Part shown: positions 34,001 through 49,000 of the stretch, one piece after another | Layout of the letters: every line of letters starts with the position of its first letter | How positions within the stretch are numbered: position 1 is the first letter of the stretch | Assembly: GCA_949152475.1 (NCBI GenBank) | Contig: OX424562.1 | Span: 18,538,209-18,602,208 of the forward strand | Length of the DNA stretch: 64,000 nt | Direction of reading: 5' to 3' | DNA from: Terebella lapidaria | Taxonomy: Eukaryota; Annelida; Polychaeta; Terebellida; Terebellidae | Notes under the pieces: generated by a model | The model's input: only the letters and a program-made list of their open reading frames with translations | Databases searched by the model: none | What the model was told of the DNA's origin: nothing | Made by a program: the position numbers and the translations under genes

Positions 34001-37000
34001 CGTTGCCCAATGCAAGGGGAAAAAAGTTCGTAACAAGCCGAGCAAATACATCACCCGCGAATACAAACAAACCTGGATTGATGTATTCAGCGGCGGTTTT
34101 TGAATGGATTTATACGTGATGGGGTTCAATAGAACGCAGTTGGGAGCTTATATCTTAAAACCTGGTAACGCCATTGTCACATTGTGCATGATATGTGTAT
34201 AGCTGTCCCCTTTTGTGGGTCGTGTCTGGGTGGGCCGCTCTCGCAGGAGGTGGGTGAAACGAAGGCATTCATCGCGGCGCTGGTGTTTCACCCCCGTGTT
34301 TGTTGCCAGGGCAAAAAGCTAAAGCATCCATCGCCTTGTTGGACCTGTATCAACAATGTAATTCACCTTTGAGCGGGGCCAGCCCAACAAGTGTCCACAC
34401 AATTGAATCACTTTCCTCGTGTTTTTATTCCGCGAAATGGACGCCATGGTCCGAGTATTGTCCTACATTGTAGGACCGGGGGCTTATCAAAGGCTGATAG
34501 CGCTGTTATCATCTGAAAGGGGTATCCGGGGCAACCGCCAAACACCCCGACAGAACAGATAATACCCGTATGACCCATGGGGATGTGAGTTGCATAACAA
34601 ATTGGCTTCTTTGTTGCAATCACCGCTCACTGAAGACACCAAATGTCCCATACGTGTACACGTAGGCCTATACCCAGTACATTTGACCTTGTCTAATTCT
34701 CTTCGTTACAAGTATCACAGCTTCAAAAACATTGTTGTATCTTTGTTAAAGGTGGAGTTCCATCTCCGTTCAAGCAAACAAAAATATAAAGTATTGTAAA
34801 TTCGAGTAAACTTTGTAAACTAGTAGTCCTAGGTACCCGACAAAGGCCGGCAACAAAAAATTCACTTATAATGGCGAAGAGATATTACTCCAAAATTCAA
34901 ACCAATCGCATATTATTGAGTTTTAATTATTGTCATAATACACGCATGTACACAACGCCCGTGCAAATATTCCACAAATAATGATATTTTGAATAATATC
35001 TCATAAACTAATGTCACAGCAGTGACGGTTAATTTGTTTGCACAATGTTAATGTCACGCAGATATATACAGTGTATATATATATTGATTTTCTTAAAAAC
35101 GAGACTTGAATAAAATATTGATGAAACTATTCGACTTGCACTGCAAGTGTTCAATCCGCCATCCTCAATTGGTAATACAAATTTGTGTCATGAATTACAA
35201 ATGGTTTTCCCATATATGTTTTGCACTATAGCCAGTCAGTCTCAAATGTGGGACTTCAAGGACGCATTCTGAAAATAAAAAAAATATTTATATTTACATG
35301 CGTGAAGAAATTATTCATTGATGATAAGTTGTGGATAAAATGCACGTATTCTACAGATAAACATGCAAATGGATAAAACATATACATTTGGGTCGTGTAC
35401 ATTGCAAATTACGCTACATCGGACACCATGCATTATCCATACATTGCAAATGATTCCCAACTGTGAAAGCAACCTGTTAAATGACGCTGTGTAGATGGCC
35501 ATTTATAAGCGCCAAGTCGAGACATAATTGCCAAAGTGCGGGCACCCATCTGCCAACATTGATTTATTACGCTATACTTCCGGGCCTTGTAATAGAATCT
35601 TGGATCTCAACTGTTATAGATGTGTACGTTAATCTATATTATACTATAGATGGGGGTAACAATACTATCATTAGTTCGTCACCATTCAACCCGTTTGAGA
35701 TATTTATCCCTGCAATTTTGGCAAGGTACCGAAAACATTCCAACAAAAGAGAAAGCGATACGGATTGCAATAGTGTATCCTTTGACGCAACTTTGCAGAC
35801 ACCAAATCTTTTGAATAATTGATGATTACAAGATTTATTATAGCAGTATCAGGCAAAATATTGCTCAATTAGATACGACAATTTCCCCCATGAAACGCCA
35901 AAGAAAACAATTATTTCTAATGTCGCTCTTCGTTAGTATTTCCGCATAGACACGCGTATTTTGGCGAGATTACAGCAATAAAACAGATACAGTTCATTTG
36001 CATTCTCATACTCTGCTCTACTTCGTACCAAAATATTACTTGTTTAATTTACTAGCATGTCATGTCATTAATACTGTCACTTGCAGCATGTTTGCGATAA
36101 ATCACCACTGAGGGAAACCGTTTTCGCGCTTTATTAATATTCTCGTTATCATAACACGAAAAAAACAGATATGTCAGAGTTGAAGCAAGATATAGTTCAT
36201 CAAATATACTAGCCATTATACGCCGTTGCTGGCACACATACATCTGTGAAAAACAAATATCCAATCATCGGCTCCTGTGCAGATTTTTACATAGTATACA
36301 TGTATGCAACAGAGATCACCTAGAAATTACTAAATAAATTTTAGGGGAACATTTTAAATTTTGGGGGAATACCTAATTGTATCTTTTCGTGAAATATATT
36401 CGGCCATGTACAATAATTTGTAAAACTAATTGATGACCTTTTTTTATTCACAGATCGGTGCACTCCGGGATTATTACCTGCTGATCAAGGATGACCACCC
36501 TGTCCGGTCCAAGCGGTCAGCTGACCACCACACTCGCTCCCTGGAGGCAGACCACCGAGTACGTGCATGGTTATTATTCAATCTATTTAAGGATTCTATA
36601 TATAAAAAATAAAAGTTTAGAGGGAGTCTACGAAATGCTGTGGAATAGGGAGCTATCGTATTTTGAGAGTATTCAAAACCCACGCGAATTTCGAAGTTCT
36701 GAAAAACTAGCCGTTTAAGCCCGTCAATAATTAAGTTAAATTTAGTGGTTTACAAATTCTAAATATATTTTTTATAGTTCACTATAAATAAATTCGTCGA
36801 AGTTGCAGTATCTGTAATTATATTGAATACAAAAATAAACCCCAAACACTTGTAAAACCCATTCACGTGGACCCTTAGTGTTCAATCATTGTCAACATCG
36901 CTATAAATAGAACTACCTATTTCCCAACAATAGCTGGTCCGCAATGGATTCGTTTATTAGAAGGCACCGATTATGTTTTGCTGCTTTTCAATAGTTGCAC

Positions 37001-40000
37001 CGCTTGTGTCAGTGATGTGATTACAGGTCAAATCACTCAGCAACTTGACACAAACTACTCATGTGCAAGCGGACATTCTCAAAAGTTTTTTGTAGCGCTG
37101 AGCCGTGGGGAATTGTCAAGGGAATTGTAGCCTTGTCAGCATCGGGTATTCAGCTTTGATAAACTGTGCATAATAGCAGCCTTTCAGTCCCAAAAAAAGA
37201 ACATAACATTTAGGCAAATCGCACTTTGCTTTAAACTCCGATGCTGTTTGCAAAAACGTCGGAAGTGACGCACTGAGTGCTGATTGGACCCTCTCTGTCT
37301 CACATCCTGTTTTCATGCCTGTTCTCTTGCGCCGTGATATAGCACAGCCATGACAATTTCACGACACTTTCGTGCAAAGGTAGCCATTACACCATGGCTC
37401 TTGTGTCGGGGTCAAAAGCTGTCCCTGTCCCGAACGTTGTAACTCCCACATACTTCCGAAAGTTGTGAGCGATATGGGCGGTGTTACCTCGAGTTATTGC
37501 CATGGGGAACTGGTCCATTGTCGGAGAAAACAATTGATAGAAGGGAACGACACCGTTTGACTTTTCAGACGTGGCAATTGCCACCTTGTTCCCTGTCAAA
37601 AACCTGTCACACTTCCAAATCGGCTGGCATGATTGGCAAAAATGGCACCAGTCGCATGTAATCGCCACTCTTCCGAAAAGAACAAAACAAAAAAAAACAA
37701 ACAGATTCATTTACCGCCCTACGCGGACCTACTCAACCAATTACCTTTCCCCTTCTCTCAATTCTGATTTCTATAAATCACCCGCGTCATTCATTCAACA
37801 GGAGCTAAGTGTTATTAAGCGCTGTTCGATATAAGTAGGAAGAGAAAATGGCGCTCTTGCCGAAGTCTCGCCATTTCGCGGGCGATTACGCGGCCGCAAT
37901 TTGTGTGCAAACAGGAAATTATACCTTTGCGGGCACCGTGAAGTTTTTCACCCGGAGCACGTTCTCAACGCACGCCACGGTGCCTCGGACTTAGGGAGGG
38001 GCTTTACGCGGGGGCCAAGCTAGAGCCCGCGAGATAATTGAATAACCGTCGCGGGGCGAACCATTGGCTAGGACGTCCGGCAATTCTCGGGTTGTTTTCG
38101 TTATTCCATCAGGACTGTCACGCCATGGTTGCCTATCCGAGATTGTCACTTCGGATTTCACTTTTGGCCCGAATTTATTATACTATTGCAACTTGTGACA
38201 TTCTATATGCAGTCAGCCTGCCTATATATGATTTGGAATGGCTCAGTTAGATACATGTAGATGAGGTCGATGGCAAACCCTATTCCACCATTCCAAACTA
38301 GAGAATATGCCGTCAAGAAAGTCACAGTCAGATGTGGAATTTAATCATAAGAGGGTAATCATTGTACTTTCAACGTGGTCAGTTGGTCATAATTCTTTAA
38401 ACGAAATGTAGAAAATAATAATGATGCTTGTAAGTCTTTGCTATATGTTTTGCCCAAAACAAAGCGAAAAATCCTAAACCCATTACGCCTTATTAACCTC
38501 ATTAACTAGGAGACAGCTAGGTATTGCTTACTTCCTGGTGGAACCCTAGGTCGAGCCATTCGCCGCCATATAATAATTAACTATAGTGTATGCTCCCCCT
38601 TTCATTTCAATTCACGTTAGTATCATAAATTGCCCGGTCCGGTGAGGAGAGAACAATAAAAAGTGATGTATTAATGGTATTTGACCTTGTGTTCGTTGCC
38701 ATTACCGTCCCTATCAAAGGGCAAGGCGTATACAACGTTATTTTGGCGCATCGCGACCACGTAATAGATTAATAGCTTCTCCCTTTCCCCGCGGGAAAAA
38801 GGGGGAATCGGAGGGAGAGTAGCGCTTGCTTGGAACAGCCGCGCGTTGCACGCTGGGCATCCAACCCGCACCCCCACGGCGCATCTATCGCAAAGACTAT
38901 GTGCATTAAGTAATTGGCGTGTCCGATTAGTAAAAAAAACCACACCACCAACGCATTCCTAGAAATCAATGTTTTTGTCGTTTGAGTCCAAACAATATAA
39001 TTTGGTGTTACTGGGTATACCGTATCTATTGGTTAGTCTGTGCATTATATCCTAATCGCATCCAGTAACCCCACGCGCATTGCTTAATCACCATTAGTGT
39101 TGATATTTCGGAAAATAATAGTAAACTTCCTTGAATAATTGTCATGTCATTTCTATTCTGCTATAAAATCATGGATGGCTTGAATGAACTGAAAACTTTT
39201 TCAATAAACAAATTACTGCAATCTCACGTACTTTCGAGCAAATGTAAAATGTTAGATCCAATGGTGTAAAATTTAAATAACGCTCTATTGAATGTTGGTG
39301 ATGCATTGCATCCGCATCTTGTTTTGTAACACGTTCTCTGAATGGCTGTTATTTTGACCAATCAGGTTGAGTGGGTGGAGCAACAGTTCCAAGTGTTCCG
39401 CTACAAGCGAGACTACATGGACGATCGACAGGAGGCGCGTGCATACAGGAATGCCCACTATGATGACGATTATTGGAAACGACAATGGTACCTGGTGAGT
39501 GACTGGCGAACTAACCGACACCTAGCGAATGATTTGATGGTAGAAATCTGCAGTTTTTCTAACAAAGAACGAAATGAGTGCTATCCAGTATCAACAAGAG
39601 CTTAACCCATTTGAAAAACTGTTTTTATAACACTGGTGTTTAGAATATCGGTAAGTTCTAACTAACAGACCTTGGACCCGGATTTCCACTTAATTTTAAT
39701 AACAATTCTAACATACAAATACCTCTGTCACTAAGTCTACACGACACCGCCGGTCCACCGATCCGGACAAAGACTTGAATGGGGCGTACAAGACCACGTT
39801 CTATGAGGACCCTATTTATTCTGAGCAGTGGTATATGTTTCCGAACTTAGTGAGTCTCTAAGTGAGAATTGGCATTGCAAGACTTTCGAATATGGCATAG
39901 TGGTGTAAAGGTGAATTATATTCACAATGTATATGACTTGGGTTTTGAGGAATCACTTGGCATTTTTCTTGTTAAAAGAATGCATGGTTGGTTCAAATGG

Positions 40001-43000
40001 ATGATTTAAATTTGGTGACGGTATTTTTTTTTAAAACTAAGCCTAATATTACTGAACTCGTATTTCTAGAAAAATACTATGTATTTAATTATGACATTTC
40101 CAGTTACTGCAATACGTAATCCGACTTTTAGATTTACATCAATACAATGTACATGCAAATGTAAAAGCACATCCTTTGAACTATTTTAAGATATGGTACC
40201 GGTCATAGCGGTTAATGGTGTGCATAAGTTGATGCGGGAACTTGGTTGTTTATCATTTCGTTACATGAACTTGCGAATTTTTATTGTTTTATTAATTTAA
40301 AAATTACATCTCTGCCCATAAAAATTTTGATAATTTTAGGAGTCGAGTCTAAACAAAGATTATGGAGTAAAATATCAATACTATCGAAAGATAATTAAAA
40401 GTTGAAAACTCTACAAAATAATTAAATAGTTGAATTTTACTTCATCAGCTGTAGTGGACTCCTAATAAAACTTCCTGCCCGTTTCTCTGCAGAATGATGA
40501 CCCCAGTGAACGGGGTGCCAGCAGAAAACCCCGGATGGACCTCGGAGTCCTGCCCACGTGGTATCGAAACATCACCGGACACGGGGTCGTGGTCACCATA
40601 TTGGACGACGGTAGGTGACGCTCCGGTCACGCCGCTCGAGAACTTAAATTCTGAATTCTCTGATGGAAAGATCGGTGTTTTTTTTAAATTGCCTGTATAT
40701 TCTTTTAACGGTATTTGTTATTTGTATTTATTCGCGAAAGTTTTGTTTTAACTTTCCATGAATTAAAGGTAGTGTGTATATGAATTTCAACCAGTCTACA
40801 AAAAAATGCACAAGCACGAATGGAGACAAATATAGTTGTCAATATTTCACATATTGTATTGGGTATAATACTATATAAATACAAAATGTCGCATACATTG
40901 CAAAGAATTGGTTCATCGAAAAAAGCACCTGATATATCGAAGTATATAAGAACCTTGGAGATATTACGATGTCATGGTGAGGTCAAAAATAAATATGCGA
41001 TTCCTTTATGTGATTCCTTCTCCATCATTCGAGACAAATGCACAGTGGCATTTTTGCTAATTGTTATGCCGTATCAGACTATCTGTGCTGTTTCGGGTCA
41101 TAACATCGTGTTCTGATTTGAAGGCGACGCCACATGAAAAAAAAAACAGCCCCTTTGCTGTCCTTAAAGAGCAAGATGACCCTTTAACACTGGCCGAACA
41201 GTGATTATCCGTCCGGGAGAAAAAACGGAGACAGGTTTATTGCTATTGCAACTAGGCGTCCACATCCGGCGAATTAATGTAACGTTGGCACCAGGCGGGC
41301 GTTATCATGTGATATACGCCCTCTCAACTTGATCCTCAGAGGTGATATTCACAGCCACTCAGTCACTCGCATGTCAGGGTTTTAAATCACCCCCTACACA
41401 GTCCCAACACTGCATATCACACACACACACACATCACTGTACCCACATTAAACACATATTACACACATCACAAATAATCTTAATTATTAGTAACTTCTGT
41501 CTTCAATGTAATGACAAGAAAAATTCAATTTCAGTTGTATGAATATAACTTTGTATATATACAAGGACTCAGACTCGGGGCAGATTCTCTCGAATTTATT
41601 TTTCAGTGGATGGGATATGGGATATATATAATTTTCCCCTGAAATTTGACCTAATTCTGTATGGTGGTATAGTTCATTTAGTGTGAAAAAAGTAAATATA
41701 TAGCTGGCTTCGCACTGTACACTTTGTTGGCAAAGCTGTGCATAGTTCATCACTGTACAATAGATCTAAAGGCAGAGAAAAACAGACGTGAGCAATGAGA
41801 ATGTTATTCAAACAAAGTTCTGTCATCACCGTATCAAATCGTGACAAGAATGACTAATCATTTTGTACGGAGGAATATGGTTCTATGACATGTACACATG
41901 ATAGGTGTTTTTTTATAGCTGTAATGTAACTCCAGCTGACAGTTCCTCCCGAATCGTGCCATGGAAAGACTGAAAAGCCTGATAAATAAAAGGGTATTAA
42001 AATAATATGCTTTGCGTCCAAAATAATATGGCTTAGGTTTTCTGTCTGCCGTGAAATCACTGCTCTATAGGAAGGACATTTGACTGCCCCTTTGGGACCG
42101 AGATTCCTTCTCTCGCGGCCATGTTTCAATGGTATGCAACTTGGCAGCGATGGGGGTCTCGCACTTTTACGACAAATAACTTTTTTTATGTCGAGGAAAT
42201 ATCACTAGAAAATATCACTCATTTTACACCCGATAAAAAGGCTTTTCAATGTACTCACCGGCCCCTTTTTCATGACACTTTTTATGGGGTTTGAAGAGCG
42301 GAACAGGAAGTGACGACATTCGGTGTTTGTCAGTACTAAATAACGCCATCATTACTCCCAAAATTAACAGTGACGTTAACGATGTCACACTGTCCATGTC
42401 ACCGCCCAAAAGTGCCACACAATCCACAGCACTGTTCTCTGACGTTACCATGAGAACGACACTCGGATACGGCTTGATTGTATGTTCACAACAGAGTTCA
42501 TGACTTCGTGTGTCAAAATATAACAGAATAAATGAACTAATTATTTGTACGTATTTATTCCATAGGCGTCGATCACGAGCATCCGGATCTGAAACAAAAC
42601 CACGTAAGTCTATTCAATATTGTATGTTAATTACTATTCCACTCAACAATCTTTCTGTACTCTAAGGAAGAATTTTTATAATAAAATGAACAAGGATGTA
42701 TGTATGTGTTAAACTATATGCGTTTATACATGCATGCTTGCTAGTGACTTGTTATCGACAGAAAAATACAGTGTCATTCCATGCTTCTTATACACGTTTA
42801 TTGTGTGCACTAAATATGGATTATATTAATGTCTCCTGATGCCAGGAACCTTCTGCCAGTTATGATTTCAATGGCCGAGATAATGATCCCATGCCCCGGT
42901 ATAACAAGCAGAACTCAAATAAGTAAGTCCAAACATTGGAACGTGGGTATTTTTAACTGACAAAATAAATTGTATAAAACAAGGAGGCGAATAGTCAGTG

Positions 43001-46000
43001 AAAAATATTTCAACCATATATTTATACATGTAAATTATGCAGTAATCTTTATAGATACGATATGTGAATACATGTATATAATTTATGTCTGTATGTTTCC
43101 ATATATATATATTGTGAACACATATATGTCTTTTAGTTTTTTGTATATAGTTATGTACATTGCCCTATGTGTTCCAATAGCATGTTTGCTTACGTCGCAA
43201 ATTGATGTACATATTCCCATGGTACTTTTGGAATTCAGTTTCAATTTTCATACATTATTCTGGAAAAACCAATATTAGAACTTCTAAATTGAAGATGTCT
43301 ATCTACATGTATATATTTTCATTCAAATGTTATATACAGTAGTGTTAGAATATCCGGGAACTATAGTAGATGGGATAAACCACAATGGTGAGATTTGGAA
43401 ATGTGCAATTATTGAACGTCTTTTCGGGAAAAAGTGCGTCTTTTATGACACAAGTTTCGTCATTGACTCTCTGGTTTCAATATAAAGCATGTTACTGGGT
43501 TTCTAAGCATGGTTGGTATATTCCAAATAGGCGGTTTCAAATCATTCTTTTACAAACTCAACTACAATTTCATGAAACACCGCACAATTGCAATGTATGT
43601 TAGGGGCTATGGAAGTAGACTTCTATACAAATAACAAAGATCATCTTTTACAGTATATATGATTATGTACACCACTGATTTGCCTCACGTCCGCTATTGA
43701 TAAACACATATTTTCAAGTTAGAACAATATCCCGAGTCAAACACCAATGATCATATATTGTAGTTTTGAGCATTTATTATTGACAGACGTAATTATCATT
43801 GATTGTAATACCAGGTGGCATAATCACAAATGTACATATCTCTTTATATCTTGATATCCCTAAATGTTCTTTATGGCTTACTCTATGTACCATGTCATAG
43901 TCACATTTCAATTATACACCAATTGATTGATTTTCAGCGACAGCTCATCGACAGTTCACAAATCATCAACCGTTCACAGTTCGCCATCGGTTTACAGTCC
44001 CTGGAAATTTTACAGTCAATCAAAATTTTACAATCCGTTTCGCGACGATCGCCCATCGTAAGAAGTTTGACATCGTGTGTTTTTGAATTAACAGCAGCCG
44101 TTTGCCTTTACCTGGCGTCGACATACATTTAACCGATAACGTGCAATTTCACAAAAATGTTTGAAGTTACCGCTAACACCGCCCTCAGTACATGCTATCT
44201 GATATCGGGTGCTATCAATTTTTACTCGTTAGTATTATTTCGTGTGCCATAGATTTTTACTCTTTGATATTATTTCGGTAACGGTTATTTGTTTGCAGTA
44301 GCGTTGGTGTTCGGAATGCATGTATTGTGTTTTTCCTGACATGTATCGTTTCTCGATTACCCACCGGTTAAAATTTTATTTTTACAAGAATTTTTATACT
44401 CCCTTATTGAAATAGTATCGTTTATATTTTGTGATCCCGTTAAATTGAGTTCATGTCCTTAATGTTTACATGTTGCAATTTGTGAATTTGTAAATACGTG
44501 TCATTGTTTTTCTGTATACATTTTGAACTTCCCATGATGCTCATGTTTCTGTTTCCGGTCACGTGATTATATGTATGGCCTCGTTTCGTTTCCAGGCACG
44601 GGACGCGATGTGCGGGCGAGATCGCCATGGTTGCAAACAATGGGATCTGCGGAGTGGGCGTGGCTTATAACGCGAAGTTTGGAGGTGAATACTAGATCTA
44701 TGAATTCCTACTTTGATGCAAAATAAAGAGCCAAACAAAAAGTATAGAATGATAAATGTCGACGTTCATTTTGAGCTCTCAATGGTCAACATGTCAGTGT
44801 TAGCATTTTTACAATTCTGAAATGATATCCAATATCACCGAAAATCATTTAAAATGATATTTTTTAAAAAAAATTCCCCCAGGTATCCGGATGCTGGATG
44901 GAGTGGTTACCGACAGGTTGGAGTCTGAGGCTCTGACTTTCGGCCTGGATGTCATCGACATCTTCAGCTCGAGTTGGGGGCCGAATGATGACGGGAAGAC
45001 GGTCGAGGGCCCGGGCAGACTGGCTACTGAGGCCTTACTGCGGGGCGTTACACAGGTATATGCGTGTATGGCGGCCTTTAGTACGTGATGTGTCTATTGT
45101 GGTATTAATAGTTGTAGGGGCCTAGATCTACTTTTATTGATAGTAATGATTAAATATTGTGTTATATTTTACTTCATTATAAAAGTTGGAGGTCATGTGA
45201 GATGATACAAGTAAAAAAAAAACACAAGTTAACAAAATGTGTTTTTTTTTCATACGTTCAAGTCGCCTTGCCTTTAAAAATTAAATTGCACTGGTACACC
45301 ACGTTAAACTCAATGAAATATCCCCCACCAACCCCAGGGCCGTGACGGAAAGGGCGTGCTATACGTGTGGGCCTCTGGGAACGGCGGCCAGAACTCGGAC
45401 AACTGTGACTGCGACGGGTACACGGCCTCAATCTACACGATCTCCATCAGCAGCGCCTCCCAGAAGCGCCAGTACCCCTGGTACGCCGAGACGTGCGCTA
45501 GCACCATGGCAACCACCTACTCTAGCGGCGAGTCCATCGAGAAAAAAATAGTACGCGCAGTTTTTTTTAAATCTTTTTTCTCAGAGCATCTTATTGGTCT
45601 GCTTTCTAATTTGATATTCAGTAAAAAAAATGTTGAAACCAGTCCCATGTACATGTATTTGAATGGTTCTGCGGTTTAATTTGCAAATTTATTCATCTTG
45701 TTTTCTTCAACCACAGGTCAGTACGGACCTTCACAATAAATGTACACTGGATCACACGGGAACTTCCGCATCCGCCCCACTGGCTGCTGGGATATTTGCT
45801 CTGCTGCTCGAATCCAAGTAAGCGTTTGGCACAATCAGATGTTTCGCCTCATTCTGTCCGTCGTCATGATTGTATATAATTTTAAAAAAAATTCTTCGGA
45901 ACAGAGCTGGCGTTTATTCAGACGTTTAACTCATATGCAAACCAACTCCTATATGCCTACTATAGACAGTCTATTCATATTTTTCGAAACAGAAATTATA

Positions 46001-49000
46001 CAAATAAAGTATTTTGCATAAAGAACTGTTTTCTTAGATATTCTTTGAACAAATTATTGATTGGAAAAAAATGAAACCCATAAAATACATCCCCACCTCC
46101 GTCAAAACAGCCCTGACCTGACGTGGCGGGACGTACAACACCTGATCGCCTGGACGTCCACGTACGAACACCTCGCCAATAACGACGGCTGGAAGATCAA
46201 CGGCGCCGGCTTCCGAGTGAGCGGCCACTTCGGCTTCGGACTGCTCAGCGCCATCAACCTCGTGAACGCGGCGTACCCGGCCGTCTTCCGCACCGTGCCA
46301 GAGAAGAGCGTCTGTACCGTGGACTCGGCGATCGAGGACAGCTCAGGCTTCCCCATGTGAGTTGACCATAGGCGGATGGATGTAGTCCTACACATGCAAA
46401 TGTCCACATTTTTGGGCCTATTATGCATTTTAATTGATAGCTATCATTTGGTGTCGCAATTTCACATTCTTCTTAGTCTCACTGGCAACCAAATGTGATT
46501 TACCATTTCTGACGTATATGACGTTTCTGACTAGCATATCGGTGTATATTAAATGACTATAATGAAGTAGAATAGAGTCAATATGCACACATTGTGAACA
46601 GTTATATGTTCCCGTGATTATTCGCCTAAAGCAATTATTAATTCATAATATTCTTGACAAGAATAAGTGATATATAATACATGTAAGTGACTAACTGAAC
46701 CTCCTATTCCTACCCGATACACACACAGAGCGCTGTCTAGCCGGAAGGTGGTGGAGCTGAAGCTTACGACTACCGGCTGTGAGGATCAGGAGAATGAAGT
46801 ACTCTACCTGGAGCACGTGCAGGTCCTGCTCGACATGTCGTACAGCCACCGGGGGGCGCTCGAGATCGTGCTCACCTCGCCCTCTGGTGAGTCACTGGCG
46901 AAAGTTAATTTTATTCGGGTTTTGACGTACGACCTGGCTTGCTCGTCAGTGCGTTCTGGGATTTCGATGTCTACATTGTGTTTTCGTGTACTTGTAAAGT
47001 GTTTGTAAAGCACAATTCCTTTACGGACAGCACTGTCGTCACCACACCCAGATGAATGTATGGTGTATGTACATGTTGTACAGATGTACATATACCCAGA
47101 TGTACAAGTAAAACATTGATATAAGTTGTACATTCTTTTGCTTTTGTGAAAATGTAATATCTATAAATATCTGAACGATAAAACCCATCGCCTCGTGGAC
47201 ACCAGTCAGGTAGGGGAAATATAGATTATAGACGTCCACATAATTGAATTTGTCAAGATAATACCTGTGCCACTTCCTTCGCGCATCTATGAACCAACCA
47301 ATGGTACAGTAAAATTCGATATACTATTATATATGTACACACAAAATAAACAAACTCCCTTCTGTTAACCAATACAGGAACGGACACAAAGCTGCTGACC
47401 GTGCGCCCCAAGGACCGCTCGTCCGGCGGCTTTAACAACTGGCCCTTCATGTCCGTGCACTCCTGGGGCGAGGACCCGAGAGGCGTGTGGACACTCCGCA
47501 TCAAGGACGGGGTAAGATAAGATAATAATCTATATAACATCGGATAATCGAGAGCGAAACAGTAGCTGATTAACAAATATTCACCGACATGCAGTCGGAT
47601 ATCACGACGGAGTCACTGTCATAAGAAGATTTTTCCATTGAATTATATATGATTTTATAACATAAAATTGTATATGATTGAATTTATATATTTATATAAT
47701 CCAAAAAAAAACTTTTGTAATTATTCTTGTAGGAATGTTTTAATCATTCACTTACTTTTTATGTACAATTATTTTACTAACTAATATTCATATTTGATAT
47801 TCGAATTTGATTCGTTACTTTCACGTAGACTATAGGCCAGTACAGCGGGGAGGTGAAGGGGGTCAAGCTTGTACTCCACGGTACCAAGGAACAACCGTAC
47901 CACGTACAGGAGGCCGGGGGAGAGCGGGTGTACCCGACAGAGTTCAAGAAAGTCACCAGACGCGTACGTATCTACCCTACACAATAATCATGAGCGAAGT
48001 TCTTCAATAGTATGTTAAAATTAACCGGTTACATACGTTACTACATAGAGCATTCCCCGTTTGAATTGAATCTACCACATATACAGTCAAAAATCAAGAA
48101 TCATGATTTTCCACCAGCATATTAAGAGGAAGAAACCTCACTATTGGAGTATTTATTGAAAATGTGAAATCAATGTACAAGCTATCAACTTTTTGTTCTT
48201 ATTATACAACTGAGAAAAAAATATCTATCATTTATAGCGGTATATGGCAACAATGTCGAATTTTGTGGCGGCAGCCTTCGCATAAATATAAAAGGTATTT
48301 TTGTTGAAACATTAGAAATAACCAACAGAGGATTGAGCATGACGTGGTTTGCATGGTAACATTGGTGCCGGGTTTTAACAAATATCGTTTTAACACTCAT
48401 TCAATTTAATTCCTAACGTTTCATCGAATGCTAACATTATATATCATATGGAGAAAAAATCCCAGTAAAAAATTGGTATGGTGTCGGTTTTTGTTTGAAG
48501 GTTCTGTTCTTTTTCAGTAACATTTTTTAATTTAATCGATTGCCTCTGATCTAACGATTTAGGAGTGTTATATTATAATGATGTATATACAAAAAAAAAA
48601 ACGTATCGCCAATAATTTGGTGGTGGCAAACGTTATGATCATTGGGTCGGGTGGTCATTAAGCTTCAGTATATTTCAAATTCATGTGCATTGGATACCAA
48701 TTTTATCGAATAATCCGAGAGAACTTACATGAATTAACATTCATTCTATCTTACTGTTACTACATTTTTTATGGAAAAAAATTGATCAAAAAATAATTTT
48801 TGTAACTATCAAAGTTTATCGATAAGTTGTAAATTTCCATATGTCAAAAATTGCAGAAAAGTTAAATGTTATAGTTCACAATTTATACTCCGTTTCCAGA
48901 GAGGACAACCGACAATTATTTCCCAGGACAACATAGAAAAACTCATTGACATCGAAAAGGCCGAGCTCGCGAATAACCAAAAATCCCCAAGTGCATTGCA

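Larger units (their letters stand above)
28006..36453 (+). other. Intron 1 (8.4 kb)
   Basis: No coding sequence supported. Holds a G run (32670-32680), a CT-rich microsatellite (32851-32905), a LINE 3' end (~33340-33546) and C-rich runs near 29866 and 30694. Confidence 0.7.
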
